Assembly: GCF_012530535.1 (NCBI RefSeq)
Contig: NZ_CP051299.1
Span: 2,170,001-2,234,000 of the forward strand
Reading direction: 5' to 3'
From: Microcella flavibacter
Lineage (GTDB): Bacteria > Actinomycetota > Actinomycetes > Actinomycetales > Microbacteriaceae
DNA length: 64,000 bases
Both the position numbers and the translations under genes were made by a program. This document shows positions 17,301-25,962 of this stretch, one piece after another (positions within the stretch are counted from its first letter, which is position 1; every line of letters starts with the position of its first letter). The notes under the pieces were generated by a model. The model had not been told where the DNA came from, searched no databases, and saw nothing but the letters and a program-made list of their open reading frames with translations.

Positions 17301-18797
17301 TCAGAGGGTCGAGAGGTTGTCGCCGCAGCGGAACACCGCGGTCGCGAGCGTGTCGAGCTGCACCCGGGTACCGTTGCTCTCGCCGAGGCCCGGCGCGGTG
17401 GCCGAGAAGAAGAAGGCGAGCTGCGTGCCGTCCTCCGCCCGGATGCTGCCGCTCAGCATGTGCCCGTCGGCGAGCAGGCCGGTCTTCGCCCGCACGGCCC
17501 CGCGCGCCGCCGCGTTGTCGCCCGTGTAGCGGTTGGTGAGGGTGCCGGTCTGGCCGGCGATCGGCCAGGCGTCGCGCACGACGCCGAGCGCCCCCTCGCC
17601 GGCGTCGACCTTGACGGCCAGCTGCGCCGCGTAGACCGGCGGCACCGCGTTGAGGTCGCTGAGGCCCGAGCCGTCGATGATCGTCAGGCGGTCGACCGGG
17701 ATGCCGTAGCCGGCGAGCGCCTGCGCGTAGGCGTCGTCGATCGAGGCGGCCGAGCCGCCGAGGCCCTGCTGCAGCGAGATGACGCGCGCGAGCATCTCGG
17801 CGAGCGTGTTGTCGCTGAACGGCACCATCTGCCCGATGAGGGTGCGCACGGGCTGCGAGCGCACCTCGGCGAGCGGGGCCGCCTCGCCGGTGGCGCTGCC
17901 CTGGCGGATGCTCACGCCGGGGTTGCCCGCCGCCGCGAGCGCCTCGGCGAACCACTGCCCCGCGCGCCCGACCGGGTCGGTGCTGCGCGACGACTGCACG
18001 GCCCTCGGATCGTTCCGATCGCCGTCGACCTGCAGGGCCACCACCTCCGAGAGCCAGCCCTGGGTCTGCTCGCCCCGATCCCACGAGGGGTGCCACCGGT
18101 CGTCGGGGTTCCAGTAGCCGGCGTCGAGCACGAGCTCGGTGATGACGGCGTCCGCGCCGTTGGCCGCGCGGTAGGCGGCGATCGTCTGCGCGGCGAGGTC
18201 GGCGAGCTTGGGAGCACCGGGGTAGACGCTCTCCTGCCCGGGCGCGGTGCGGCTGAGGGTCGCGTCGCCGCCGCCCACGAGCACGACCGAGCCCGGGGTC
18301 TCGCCGGTGACGGTGCGGGTGACGAGCTGGTAGTCGGGGCCGAGCACGGCGAGCGCCGCGGCGGCGGTGAGGGTCTTCATGACGCTGCCGGTGCGCACGG
18401 GCTCGTCGGCCCCGCGGTCGAAGAGCAGCTCGCCCGTGGCGGCGTCGACCACCGCGGCGGAGAAGCTGCCGAGCACCGGATCGCTCGCCAGGCTCTGGAT
18501 GGAGCAGGTGCGCAGTCGGCTGGACTCGACCGCGACGGTGGGGGCCGTGCGCGGCGGGTCGACGACGGCCGTGGGGGTCGGCGCCGGGGTGCTCGAGCCG
18601 GTGGGCGCCGGGGCCGACGCGGGGGCGAGCTCGCGCGCCCCCACCGCCGCTCCGGCGAAGAGCGCGCCGGCCGGCAGGGCGAGGGCGCCGAGCACCGCCG
18701 CGGTGACGACGAGCGCGCGGCGGCGGCCCGGGGTGAGGAGGCTGCGGCTCGGGCGGGCCGGCGCGGGCGCGGCGTCGTCGTCGGAGGGCTGCGTCAC
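17301..18797 (-). CDS. dacB: D-alanyl-D-alanine carboxypeptidase/endopeptidase (PBP4 type)
   Basis: 498 residues. It has an N-terminal membrane anchor (about 30-52), then a Pro/Thr/Ala-rich linker and a class C penicillin-binding fold. The active-site motifs are SVMK (SxxK), SDN in PFSDNTLAEML, and KTG in VRAKTGLLADGH. It trims or cleaves peptidoglycan peptides outside the membrane. GTG 18797 is preceded by TATCAT (18809-18804, minus strand) with 6 bases between, so the mRNA may be leaderless. It is followed by pncA. Confidence 0.93.
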   Translation of the reverse strand: MTQPSDDDAAPAPARPSRSLLTPGRRRALVVTAAVLGALALPAGALFAGAAVGARELAPASAPAPTGSSTPAPTPTAVVDPPRTAPTVAVESSRLRTCSIQSLASDPVLGSFSAAVVDAATGELLFDRGADEPVRTGSVMKTLTAAAALAVLGPDYQLVTRTVTGETPGSVVLVGGGDATLSRTAPGQESVYPGAPKLADLAAQTIAAYRAANGADAVITELVLDAGYWNPDDRWHPSWDRGEQTQGWLSEVVALQVDGDRNDPRAVQSSRSTDPVGRAGQWFAEALAAAGNPGVSIRQGSATGEAAPLAEVRSQPVRTLIGQMVPFSDNTLAEMLARVISLQQGLGGSAASIDDAYAQALAGYGIPVDRLTIIDGSGLSDLNAVPPVYAAQLAVKVDAGEGALGVVRDAWPIAGQTGTLTNRYTGDNAAARGAVRAKTGLLADGHMLSGSIRAEDGTQLAFFFSATAPGLGESNGTRVQLDTLATAVFRCGDNLSTL

Positions 18798-18873
18798 CCG
18801 GCCATGATACGCAGGGGCCCCGGCAGGGGCATCCCGGCCGGTATCGCGGTCGGCGCCGCCGCGGCCCGCCCGA

Positions 18874-19857
18874 TCAGGCGTCGTCGGCGGCGTAGCGCAC
18901 GCCGATCTGGCGGCGCACCTCGTCGAGCAGGCTCATGATCGCCACCGTCTCGTCGAGCGGGAGGGAACTGGCCGCCTCGCCGGCGATGCGCCGCTCCATC
19001 TCGGCGGCCTGGAACTGCATGCCGCGCCCCTCGACGTCGCTCTCGAAGCGCTCGATCTCGTTCCAGTCGCGGTCGCGCACGGTGAACGAGGTGGGCACGT
19101 AGAAGGTGCGGTCGATCTCGATGGAGCCCTCGGTGCCGATGACGGCGGCGCGGTTCGGGCCCGCGGTGTCGAGCGCCGTGTGCAGCACCGCCTGCCGGCC
19201 GTCGGCGTAGTCGAGGATCATCGCCGTCTGCCGGTCGACGCCCGTCGGGGTGAGCGCGGCGTGCGCGTGCACGCCCTGCGGCATGCCGAGCACGTCGACG
19301 GCGAAGGCCACGGGGTAGATGCCGAGGTCGAGCAGGGCCCCTCCTCCGAGCTCGGGGTTCTGCAGGCGGTGCTCGGGGTTCGTGGGCAGGGCCTGGGTGT
19401 GGTCGGCGAGCACGGTGCGCACCTCGCCGAGGATCCCCGAGGCGAGGATCTCGCGCAGGCGCACCATGTGCGGCAGGAACCGCGTCCACATCGCCTCCAT
19501 GACGACGACGCCCGCCTGCTCGGCGGCGTCGGCGACGCGCTGCGCCTCGGCCTGCGTGAGGGTGAAGGCCTTCTCGACGAGCACGTGCTTGCCGGCCTCG
19601 ATCGCGAGGATCGCGTTGGCCGCGTGGTGCGAGTGCGGGGTCGCGACGTAGACGACGTCGACCTCGGGGTCGGCGACGAGCGCCTCGTACGAGCCGTGCG
19701 CGTTCGCGATGCCGAACTCGGCGGCGAAGGCCTGGGAGGCCTCGGGCCGGCGCGAGCCGACCGCCGTGACGGTGTGGCCGGCGAGCAGCAGGTCGCCGGT
19801 CATCGCTCGGGCGATGCCGCCCGTGGCCAGGATCCCCCAGCGCGGTCGAGTGCTCAC
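18874..19857 (-). CDS. Gfo/Idh/MocA family oxidoreductase
   Basis: 327 residues. The N-terminal Rossmann domain starts RWGILATGGIARAMTGDL, and the typical EKAFTLT (the EKP motif of the family, here EKA) is near residue 96. The C-terminal sugar-binding domain includes GGGALLDLGIYPVAFA. Family members oxidise or epimerise sugars and inositols with NAD(P). The replacement of Pro in EKP by Ala is seen in some dihydrodiol dehydrogenase-like members. GTG 19857 has a GGAAGG ribosome site. It stands alone, so no pathway is assigned. Confidence 0.88.
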   Translation of the reverse strand: MSTRPRWGILATGGIARAMTGDLLLAGHTVTAVGSRRPEASQAFAAEFGIANAHGSYEALVADPEVDVVYVATPHSHHAANAILAIEAGKHVLVEKAFTLTQAEAQRVADAAEQAGVVVMEAMWTRFLPHMVRLREILASGILGEVRTVLADHTQALPTNPEHRLQNPELGGGALLDLGIYPVAFAVDVLGMPQGVHAHAALTPTGVDRQTAMILDYADGRQAVLHTALDTAGPNRAAVIGTEGSIEIDRTFYVPTSFTVRDRDWNEIERFESDVEGRGMQFQAAEMERRIAGEAASSLPLDETVAIMSLLDEVRRQIGVRYAADDA

Positions 19858-19919
19858 AGTGCGGCCTTCCCGCGGCCGGCGTCGGCACCGTCCGCGAGGA
19901 CGAGCCTAGGCGCTGCGGG

Positions 19920-20855
19920 TCAGCAGCTCGTCCAGCGGGCGGCGGCGCGGGTGAAGTCGTACGGCTCGTTCGGCACGCCCCCGTGCGTCATCGAGAACAG
20001 GATGCACACCCCGGCGACGCTCGCCCCCGGCTTGTACAGCGAGGCCCGGTGGCTGCCCGAATCCCACCACTTCTGCGCGACCGAGGCGCCGGTGTTGCCC
20101 GTGCCCCCGGCGAGGTTGCCGTCGCAGCCGACGCTCGGCACCCCGTCGCTGCGCTGCGAGCCCGCGTGGCCCCAGGCGCTGAGCGGATCCGTCGACGGGT
20201 CCTCGGCCATCCAGAACAGCCGCTGCTCCATGCAGGAGTCGTAGCGGATGCTCGAGAACGGGATGGGCGGCAGGCAGTTGCTCACGCGGATGCGGTTGTA
20301 GGCCTGCGCGAACTGCGCGAGATCGGAGGAGGTCGTGCCGGCGACGCCGAGCGGCGAGGCCGCGCCGGGAGCGCCCGCCGTGCCCCCGCCGGGCATGCCC
20401 GCGCAGGTCGGAGCGGCCGGAGCCGACGGGGCGCCCGCGGGCGATCCGGCTGCCGGGGAAGCGGAGGCGGCGGCCGAGGATGCGGATGCGGCGGCCGCGG
20501 CGGCCTCAGCAGCCTCGGCGGCGGCCTGGGCGGCGACGGCCTCGGCGGCCGCGAGCGCGGCAGCGGCATCCCGCTCGGTCTTCGCGACGGCGGCGGCCGC
20601 GAGCGCGGCGGTCTCCTCGGAGGCCGCACGGGCGAGCGCCTCCGCGCGCTCCCGCTGATCCGCGCGCTCCGCCGCGGGCGCGACGTCGTCGATCATGCGG
20701 ATGACGGCGTCGTCCTCGGCGCCCGACACCGCGGCCGTGGTCGCGCCGGCGGGCGAGCCCGACAGCGACTCCAGCCCGGCGGCGCCGAAGAACGGCGCGG
20801 CGACGAGAACGGCGGCCGCGAGCGCGGTGCCGACGACAGCGGATGTGCGCGCCAT
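19920..20855 (-). CDS. Secreted Ala-rich protein with a C-terminal CAP-like domain
   Basis: 311 residues from ATG 20855, with GGGGGAG upstream. There is an N-terminal signal or anchor segment, then an Ala/Glu-rich, probably helical region (about 60-130) and a Pro/Ala/Gly linker. The C-terminal part (about 180-311) looks like the CAP/SCP fold, with WGHAG, NLAGG, VAQKWWDSGSHRASL and VAGVCI. The usual Glu before N-L-A is absent (CDGNLAGG), so the metal site of CAP proteins may be incomplete. Several Cys suggest disulfides. It is probably an envelope protein of unknown function. Confidence 0.72.
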   Translation of the reverse strand: MARTSAVVGTALAAAVLVAAPFFGAAGLESLSGSPAGATTAAVSGAEDDAVIRMIDDVAPAAERADQRERAEALARAASEETAALAAAAVAKTERDAAAALAAAEAVAAQAAAEAAEAAAAAASASSAAASASPAAGSPAGAPSAPAAPTCAGMPGGGTAGAPGAASPLGVAGTTSSDLAQFAQAYNRIRVSNCLPPIPFSSIRYDSCMEQRLFWMAEDPSTDPLSAWGHAGSQRSDGVPSVGCDGNLAGGTGNTGASVAQKWWDSGSHRASLYKPGASVAGVCILFSMTHGGVPNEPYDFTRAAARWTSC

Positions 20856-21040
20856 GGAACGGGCTCCCCCCAGAGCATCCTGTTGCGCGGCGGCCCCCCG
20901 GCCGCTGCCCTGCCACCGTATGCGGCCCACGACCACGAGGCCAAGCCGCGGAGGGCCGCGCCCGAGCGGTCCACCCCCGCACTGGGGGCGCGTCGCTGCG
21001 GGGATATCCCCCGATCAGGGGGCAGGGGCGGGCGGACGGA

Positions 21041-21112
21041 GCCCCGTACAGGATTCGAACCTGCGACCTGCTGTTTACAAGACAGCTGCTCTACCAGCTG
21101 AGCTAACGGGGC
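21041..21112 (-). tRNA. tRNA-Thr (anticodon TGT)
   Basis: Read on the minus strand it folds into a full cloverleaf: acceptor GCCCCGT/ACGGGGC, D arm GCTC..GAGC, anticodon stem GCTGT/ACAGC with loop CTTGTAA (anticodon TGT), and T loop TTCGAAT. The 3' CCA is not encoded. Confidence 0.97.
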
Positions 21113-21144
21113 GCGGCGGAGACGATCGCCAGCCTACCGGCGGG

Positions 21145-22077
21145 TCAGGGGGCTGCGGGGGATGCCGAGGGCGACGGAGACGGCGACGGCGAGGGCTCGA
21201 GGTCGATGTCGTCGCCGGCCGCCTGCAGGATGAACTGCGAGAAGTCGGCCGCGTCGAAGGGGTCGGTGCCGGCGTAGCGCACGCCGTTGACGAGCACGAG
21301 CGGGGTGCCGCCGAGCGACTCGACCTCGGTCGAGGCGACGGGCAGCGGCCCCGTCTGCGCGCGGGCGGTCGCGGCCTGCACCCACTCCGAGAAGCGGCGC
21401 TCTTCGATGCAGCGCTCCATCGATCCGGAGTCGGCGCCCGCCTGCTGCACGAGCTCGAGCAGCTCGGCATCGGTGAGCCCCTCGGTGTCGGGCTCCGGCT
21501 GGGCCTCGAAGAGCGCCGAGTGCACCGCGAGGAACGAGGCCGGCGCGAAGTTCGCCGTGCACGCCGCGGCGTTCGCCGCGCGCAGGGAGTACTGCGTGCC
21601 CGCCGAGCGGTTCGTCAGCGTCGAGAGGGGGTGGATCTCGAGGGTCGCGGCGCCCGAGTCGACGAGGGTCGTGAGCAGGTCATCCATCTCGGCCTCGAAG
21701 TCGGCGCAGAAGATGCACAGGTAGTCGGTGAAGACGACGACGTCGACGACGCCCGCGGCGCTCGGCTCGGACGGGGTCGGCTGCTCGCCGGGCGCGAGCC
21801 CCGCCGTGGTGCTGACCTCGAAGCCGGCGTCGAAGCGGATGCCGTCGCTGGCCATGTTGCGCGGGCCGGAGCCCTCCGGGCGCACCGAGCCGACGATGAC
21901 GACGGCGACGATCGCGATGACCGCGACGACCGCGAGGCCCAGGCCGCCCTGCAGCAGCAGGCGCAGTCGGCGGTCCTTGCGCTTCTGCGTCGCCCGCAGC
22001 TGGCGGGCCTTGTCGCGGGCCTCGGCGCGGCGCTCGATCGCGCCCTCCGAGCTGCTCGCCGCGTCGCTGTCCGTCAT
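21145..22077 (-). CDS. Membrane-anchored DsbA-like thiol-disulfide oxidoreductase
   Basis: 310 residues. A charged cytoplasmic head (1-38) is followed by a membrane helix (about 41-63) and an extracellular thioredoxin-fold domain of the DsbA type. The active site is CIFC (Cys121, Cys124). The cis-Pro loop is LGGTPLVLVNG, and a further pair of Cys probably forms a structural disulfide. It likely forms or shuffles disulfides in exported proteins. The C-terminus is a short Ser/Pro repeat tail. Its start codon is 250 bases from the divergent sugar-ABC ATPase gene. Confidence 0.9.
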   Translation of the reverse strand: MTDSDAASSSEGAIERRAEARDKARQLRATQKRKDRRLRLLLQGGLGLAVVAVIAIVAVVIVGSVRPEGSGPRNMASDGIRFDAGFEVSTTAGLAPGEQPTPSEPSAAGVVDVVVFTDYLCIFCADFEAEMDDLLTTLVDSGAATLEIHPLSTLTNRSAGTQYSLRAANAAACTANFAPASFLAVHSALFEAQPEPDTEGLTDAELLELVQQAGADSGSMERCIEERRFSEWVQAATARAQTGPLPVASTEVESLGGTPLVLVNGVRYAGTDPFDAADFSQFILQAAGDDIDLEPSPSPSPSPSASPAAP

Positions 22078-22327
22078 GGGTCGTCCTCTGATTCGTGGGG
22101 TGATGGCGTCGTGCCGTCCGCGGGGCCGCCGGAGTGCGGGAAGGGCGGGTCGGGCGCGAACGGCCCCGGGAAAGGGTACGGCGAACGCCGCCCAGTATCC
22201 AGTCGAGGCCCGATCGGTGGCATACTGAGGCCTGATGACCGGGGTCGCTCATCCCGGCCCGAGGGTCGTCATTCCATTCACTACGGATCGTCCGGCACGT
22301 ACCTGCCGGTGAAGGAGAAGCACAACC

Positions 22328-23431
22328 ATGGCATCAGTCACGTTCGACAAGGCCACCCGCCTGTACCCCGGATCGACCGTCCCCGCGGTCGACGCGATCG
22401 ACCTGCAGGTCGCCGACGGCGAGTTCCTCGTCCTCGTCGGCCCCTCCGGCTGCGGCAAGTCGACCACCCTGCGCATGCTCGCCGGCCTCGAAGAGGTCAA
22501 CGACGGCAACATCTTCATCGGCGACCGCAACGTCACCGACGTGCCGCCGAAGGACCGCGACATCGCGATGGTGTTCCAGAACTACGCGCTGTACCCCCAC
22601 ATGACGGTCGCCGAGAACATGGGCTTCGCGCTCAAGATCGCCGGCGTCGCCAAGGAGGAGCGCGCCACCCGCGTGCTCGAGGCCGCGAAGCTGCTCGACC
22701 TCGAGCCCTACCTCGACCGCAAGCCCAAGGCCCTCTCCGGCGGTCAGCGCCAGCGCGTCGCCATGGGCCGCGCCATCGTGCGCCAGCCCCAGGTGTTCCT
22801 CATGGACGAGCCGCTGTCGAACCTCGACGCCAAGCTGCGCGTGCAGACCCGCACCCAGATCGCCTCGCTGCAGCGCCGCCTCGGCGTCACCACGGTCTAC
22901 GTCACGCACGACCAGACCGAGGCCCTCACCATGGGCGACCGCATCGCCGTGCTGAAGGATGGCGTCATGCAGCAGGTCGGCACGCCCCGCGACCTCTACG
23001 AGACCCCGCGCAACGTGTTCGTCGCCGGCTTCATCGGCTCGCCCGCCATGAACCTGTTCCCCGCCACCATCGTCGACGGCGGCGTGCAGTTCGGCACCGG
23101 CATCGCGCCGGTCGACCGCGACTCGCTCTCCGACGCCACCGACCCCTCGGTGACCGTGGGCGTGCGCCCCGAGGACCTCATCGTCGGCGCCGCCGGCTCG
23201 CAGGGCCTCTCGGTCGAGGTCGACGTCGTCGAGGAGCTCGGCGCCGACGGCTACCTCTACGGTCACGCCGACGTCAACGGCCAGCGCGTCGACGTCGTCG
23301 CCCGCGTCGACGGCCGCTCGCACCCGAACGCCGGCGAGACCGTCGTCGTGACCCCCGAGCCCAAGCACGTTCACGTCTTCGACACCGGCACCGGCCTGCG
23401 CCTCAACCGGGCGCCGATCACCGCCGCCTGA
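22328..23431 (+). CDS. ugpC: Sugar ABC transporter ATP-binding protein (UgpC/MsmX type)
   Basis: 367 residues. Walker [16 protein letters not shown]-loop VFQNYALYPHMTV, signature LSGGQRQRVAMGRAIV and Walker B FLMDEPLSNLDAK are intact. The C-terminal regulatory TOBE-like domain (about 240-367) is typical of CUT1 sugar importers. No permease or binding protein lies beside it, so like MsmX it may energise several sugar permeases encoded elsewhere. GAAGGAGAAG upstream of ATG 22328 is a strong ribosome site, and its own terminator follows. Confidence 0.93.
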   Translation: MASVTFDKATRLYPGSTVPAVDAIDLQVADGEFLVLVGPSGCGKSTTLRMLAGLEEVNDGNIFIGDRNVTDVPPKDRDIAMVFQNYALYPHMTVAENMGFALKIAGVAKEERATRVLEAAKLLDLEPYLDRKPKALSGGQRQRVAMGRAIVRQPQVFLMDEPLSNLDAKLRVQTRTQIASLQRRLGVTTVYVTHDQTEALTMGDRIAVLKDGVMQQVGTPRDLYETPRNVFVAGFIGSPAMNLFPATIVDGGVQFGTGIAPVDRDSLSDATDPSVTVGVRPEDLIVGAAGSQGLSVEVDVVEELGADGYLYGHADVNGQRVDVVARVDGRSHPNAGETVVVTPEPKHVHVFDTGTGLRLNRAPITAA

Positions 23432-23448
23432 TCGGGAGCACTGCCTAG

Positions 23449-23484
23449 CGAGGGCGGGCGCGTCGCATGACGCGCCCGCCCTCG
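23449..23484 (+). terminator. Strong terminator after the sugar ABC ATPase gene
   Basis: A perfect 16-bp stem (23449-23464 with 23469-23484) closed by a GCAT loop, 17 bases after the stop codon. Confidence 0.85.
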
Positions 23485-23546
23485 CGGCGTTCCGGTGCAC
23501 GCGCGCCGAGCATCCCGAACCCCGCACCGAACCGCGAAGGGCCGCC

Positions 23547-24875
23547 ATGAGCGCATCGCTGAACATCACCGCCGCCGTCGTCGACCCGGGTCTGCTCGAC
23601 CTGCCGTGGAACCTGCCGCTCGACGTCTGGCCCGACGACGCGATCGCCGCCCTGCCCAAGGGCATCTCGCGCCACCTCGTGCGCTTCGTGCACCTCAGCG
23701 GCTCGGTCGTCGCCATCAAGGAGACGACGGAGGAGATGGCGCGGCGCGAGTACGACATGCTGCGCACGCTGCAGCGCCTCGAGATCCCCTGCGTCGACCC
23801 CGTCGCCGTCATCACCGGCCGCCTCGACGACGAGGGCCGCGAGCTCATGCCGGTGCTCGTCACCCGTCACCTGCGCTTCTCGCTGCCCTACCGTGCCCTC
23901 TACTCGCAGACGCTGCGCCCCGACACCGCCACGCGTCTCGTCGACGCCCTCGCCCTGCTGCTCGTGCGCCTGCACATCGTCGGCTTCTTCTGGGGCGACG
24001 TGTCGATCTCGAACACGCTGTTCCGCCGCGACGCGGGCGCCTTCGCCGCCTACCTCGTCGACGCCGAGACCGGCCAGCTCTACGAGGGCGGGCTCTCGAA
24101 CGGGCAGCGCGAGAACGACCTCGAGATCGGCCGCGTCAACATCGCCGGCGAGCTGCTCGACCTCGAGGCCGGCGGGCGCCTCGACGACAACGTCGACGCC
24201 GTCGAGGTCTCGAATCGCATCATCGAGGCCTACCGCACGCTGTGGAAGGAGCTCACCGGCTGGGAGTCCTTCGACCGCTCCGAGCGCTGGCGCATCACGC
24301 AGCGCGTCGAGCGCCTCAACGACCTCGGCTTCGACATCGAGGAGCTCGCGATCCGCACCGACGGCGACAGCACCGAGGTGCGCATCCAGCCGAAGGTGGT
24401 GGATGCCGGGCATCACACCCGCCGCCTCATCCGTCTCACGGGCATCGACGCCGGCGAGAACCAGGCGCGGCGCCTGCTCAACGACCTCGACTCATACGTC
24501 GCCGCGAACTACCCGAACCGGGATGCCGACGAGGAGGTCGTCGCCCACGAGTGGCTCGTGCGCGTGTTCGAGCCCGTCGTCCGCGCCATCCCGAGGGACT
24601 TGCGCGGCAAGCTCGAGGGGCCGGAGGTGTTCCACCAGCTGCTCGAGCACCGCTGGTACCTCTCGCAGAACGAGAAGCGCGCCATCCCCCTCGCCGAGGC
24701 CCTCAGCTCGTACATCGACACCGTGCTGCGCCACCGCCGCGACGAGGCGACCGTGATCGCCCCGACCACCGAGACGATCACGCTGCCCCCGACCCTCGAC
24801 ACCGGCGAGATCGAGCTGGCGCTCGGCGACGACGAGGACGACATCGTGACGGGCTCCTGGCGCGACAAGGTCTGA
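23547..24875 (+). CDS. DUF4032 protein with protein-kinase-like residues
   Basis: 442 residues, a conserved actinobacterial family without an assigned function. The first 200 residues show the spacing of a kinase fold: Lys58 in VVAIKE (like the VAIK lysine), Glu68 in ARREYDML (like the helix C Glu), a catalytic-loop-like GDVSISN (Asp151, Asn156) and Asp172 in VDAETG (like DFG). The C-terminal part (about 215-430) is the conserved remainder of the family. The family name is recognised; kinase activity is my inference. GAAGGG precedes ATG 23547. Confidence 0.82.
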   Translation: MSASLNITAAVVDPGLLDLPWNLPLDVWPDDAIAALPKGISRHLVRFVHLSGSVVAIKETTEEMARREYDMLRTLQRLEIPCVDPVAVITGRLDDEGRELMPVLVTRHLRFSLPYRALYSQTLRPDTATRLVDALALLLVRLHIVGFFWGDVSISNTLFRRDAGAFAAYLVDAETGQLYEGGLSNGQRENDLEIGRVNIAGELLDLEAGGRLDDNVDAVEVSNRIIEAYRTLWKELTGWESFDRSERWRITQRVERLNDLGFDIEELAIRTDGDSTEVRIQPKVVDAGHHTRRLIRLTGIDAGENQARRLLNDLDSYVAANYPNRDADEEVVAHEWLVRVFEPVVRAIPRDLRGKLEGPEVFHQLLEHRWYLSQNEKRAIPLAEALSSYIDTVLRHRRDEATVIAPTTETITLPPTLDTGEIELALGDDEDDIVTGSWRDKV

Positions 24876-24900
24876 GCGCGCGGCTGCGGCCCGCGCGGCG

Positions 24901-24937
24901 GGGTCCGGGCACGCGCACGGCTGCGCCGCCCGGGCCC
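24901..24937. terminator. Inverted repeat between converging genes
   Basis: A 10-base arm pair (24901-24910 with 24928-24937, one G-U pair) in the 79-base gap between the DUF4032 and rlmB stops. It probably terminates both. Confidence 0.55.
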
Positions 24938-24954
24938 GACCCGGCCTGACCGGG

Positions 24955-25962
24955 CTACTTCGCCCCGCGCCTCCGCGCCACCTCGTACAGCGTGACGCTC
25001 GCCGCGATGCCCGCGTTGAGCGACTCGGTCGCCGCCGTGATCGGGATGGAGACGATCGCGTCGCAGGTCTCGGTGACGAGGCGCGACAGGCCCTTGCCCT
25101 CGCTGCCGACGACGATGACGATCGGCTGGTCGGCGAGCTCGAGCTGGGGCAGGGAGACGTCGCCGCCGCCGTCGAGCCCGAGGATGAACATCCCCTCGCT
25201 CTTCAGCTGCTTGAGGGTCTGCGTGAGATTCGGGGCCATCGCGACGGGCGTGCGCGCGGCGGCGCCGGCCGAGGTCTTCCACGCGGCGGCGGTGACGCCG
25301 ACCGAGCGGCGCTGCGGCACGATCACGCCGTGCCCGCCGAACGCGGCCGTCGAGCGGATGATCGCGCCGAGGTTGCGCGGATCGGTGACGCCGTCGAGCG
25401 CCATGAGGAGCGGCACCTGGCCCTTCTTGCGGGCGGACTCGACGAGGTCGAGCGGGTGCGCGTACTGGTACGCCGGCACGGTGAGGGCGATGCCCTGGTG
25501 CACCGAGTCGGGGCCGGTGAGGCGCTCGAGCTCGGGCCGCATGATCTCGAGCACGGGAACGCCGCGCTTCGTCGCGAGGCCGAGGGCCTCCTTGACGCGG
25601 TCGTCCATCTCGACGCGGGCGGCGATGTAGAGCGCCGTCGCGGGGATCTTCGCGCGCAGCGCCTCGACGACCGAGTTGCGGCCGCTCAGCACCTCGTGGT
25701 CGCCGGCGCGCTTCGCCGAGCGCGGCCCGCCGCTCGTCGACGTCGTGGCGTTCGGCTTGCGGTCGGGGGCGCGGCCGCCGCGCGAGCGCGCCTCCTCGAG
25801 GCGGTCCTGCGCGATCTTCCGCTTGCCCGCCGGGTGCCAGGTGCGGTCCTCCGCCTTCGGAGTGGGGCCGCGGCCCTCGAGGGCCTGGCGGCCCTGCCCG
25901 CCCGATCCGACGGTGGGGCCCTTCTTCGTCCTGCGTGCGCCGGGGCGCCCCTGCTTAGCCAT
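24955..25962 (-). CDS. rlmB: 23S rRNA (guanosine-2'-O)-methyltransferase, TrmH/SpoU family
   Basis: 335 residues from ATG 25962. A basic N-terminal tail (1-85) precedes the substrate-binding domain (VLSGRNSVVEAL) and the SPOUT methyltransferase domain. The three SPOUT motifs are visible: DGVTDPRNLGAIIRSTAAFG, IVIVVGSEGKGLSRL and IPITAATESLNAGIAASVTLYE. It methylates a guanosine in 23S rRNA. Its start overlaps the cysS stop by 8 bases, so it is the last gene of the carD-ispDF-cysS-rlmB cluster. Confidence 0.93.
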   Translation of the reverse strand: MAKQGRPGARRTKKGPTVGSGGQGRQALEGRGPTPKAEDRTWHPAGKRKIAQDRLEEARSRGGRAPDRKPNATTSTSGGPRSAKRAGDHEVLSGRNSVVEALRAKIPATALYIAARVEMDDRVKEALGLATKRGVPVLEIMRPELERLTGPDSVHQGIALTVPAYQYAHPLDLVESARKKGQVPLLMALDGVTDPRNLGAIIRSTAAFGGHGVIVPQRRSVGVTAAAWKTSAGAAARTPVAMAPNLTQTLKQLKSEGMFILGLDGGGDVSLPQLELADQPIVIVVGSEGKGLSRLVTETCDAIVSIPITAATESLNAGIAASVTLYEVARRRGAK

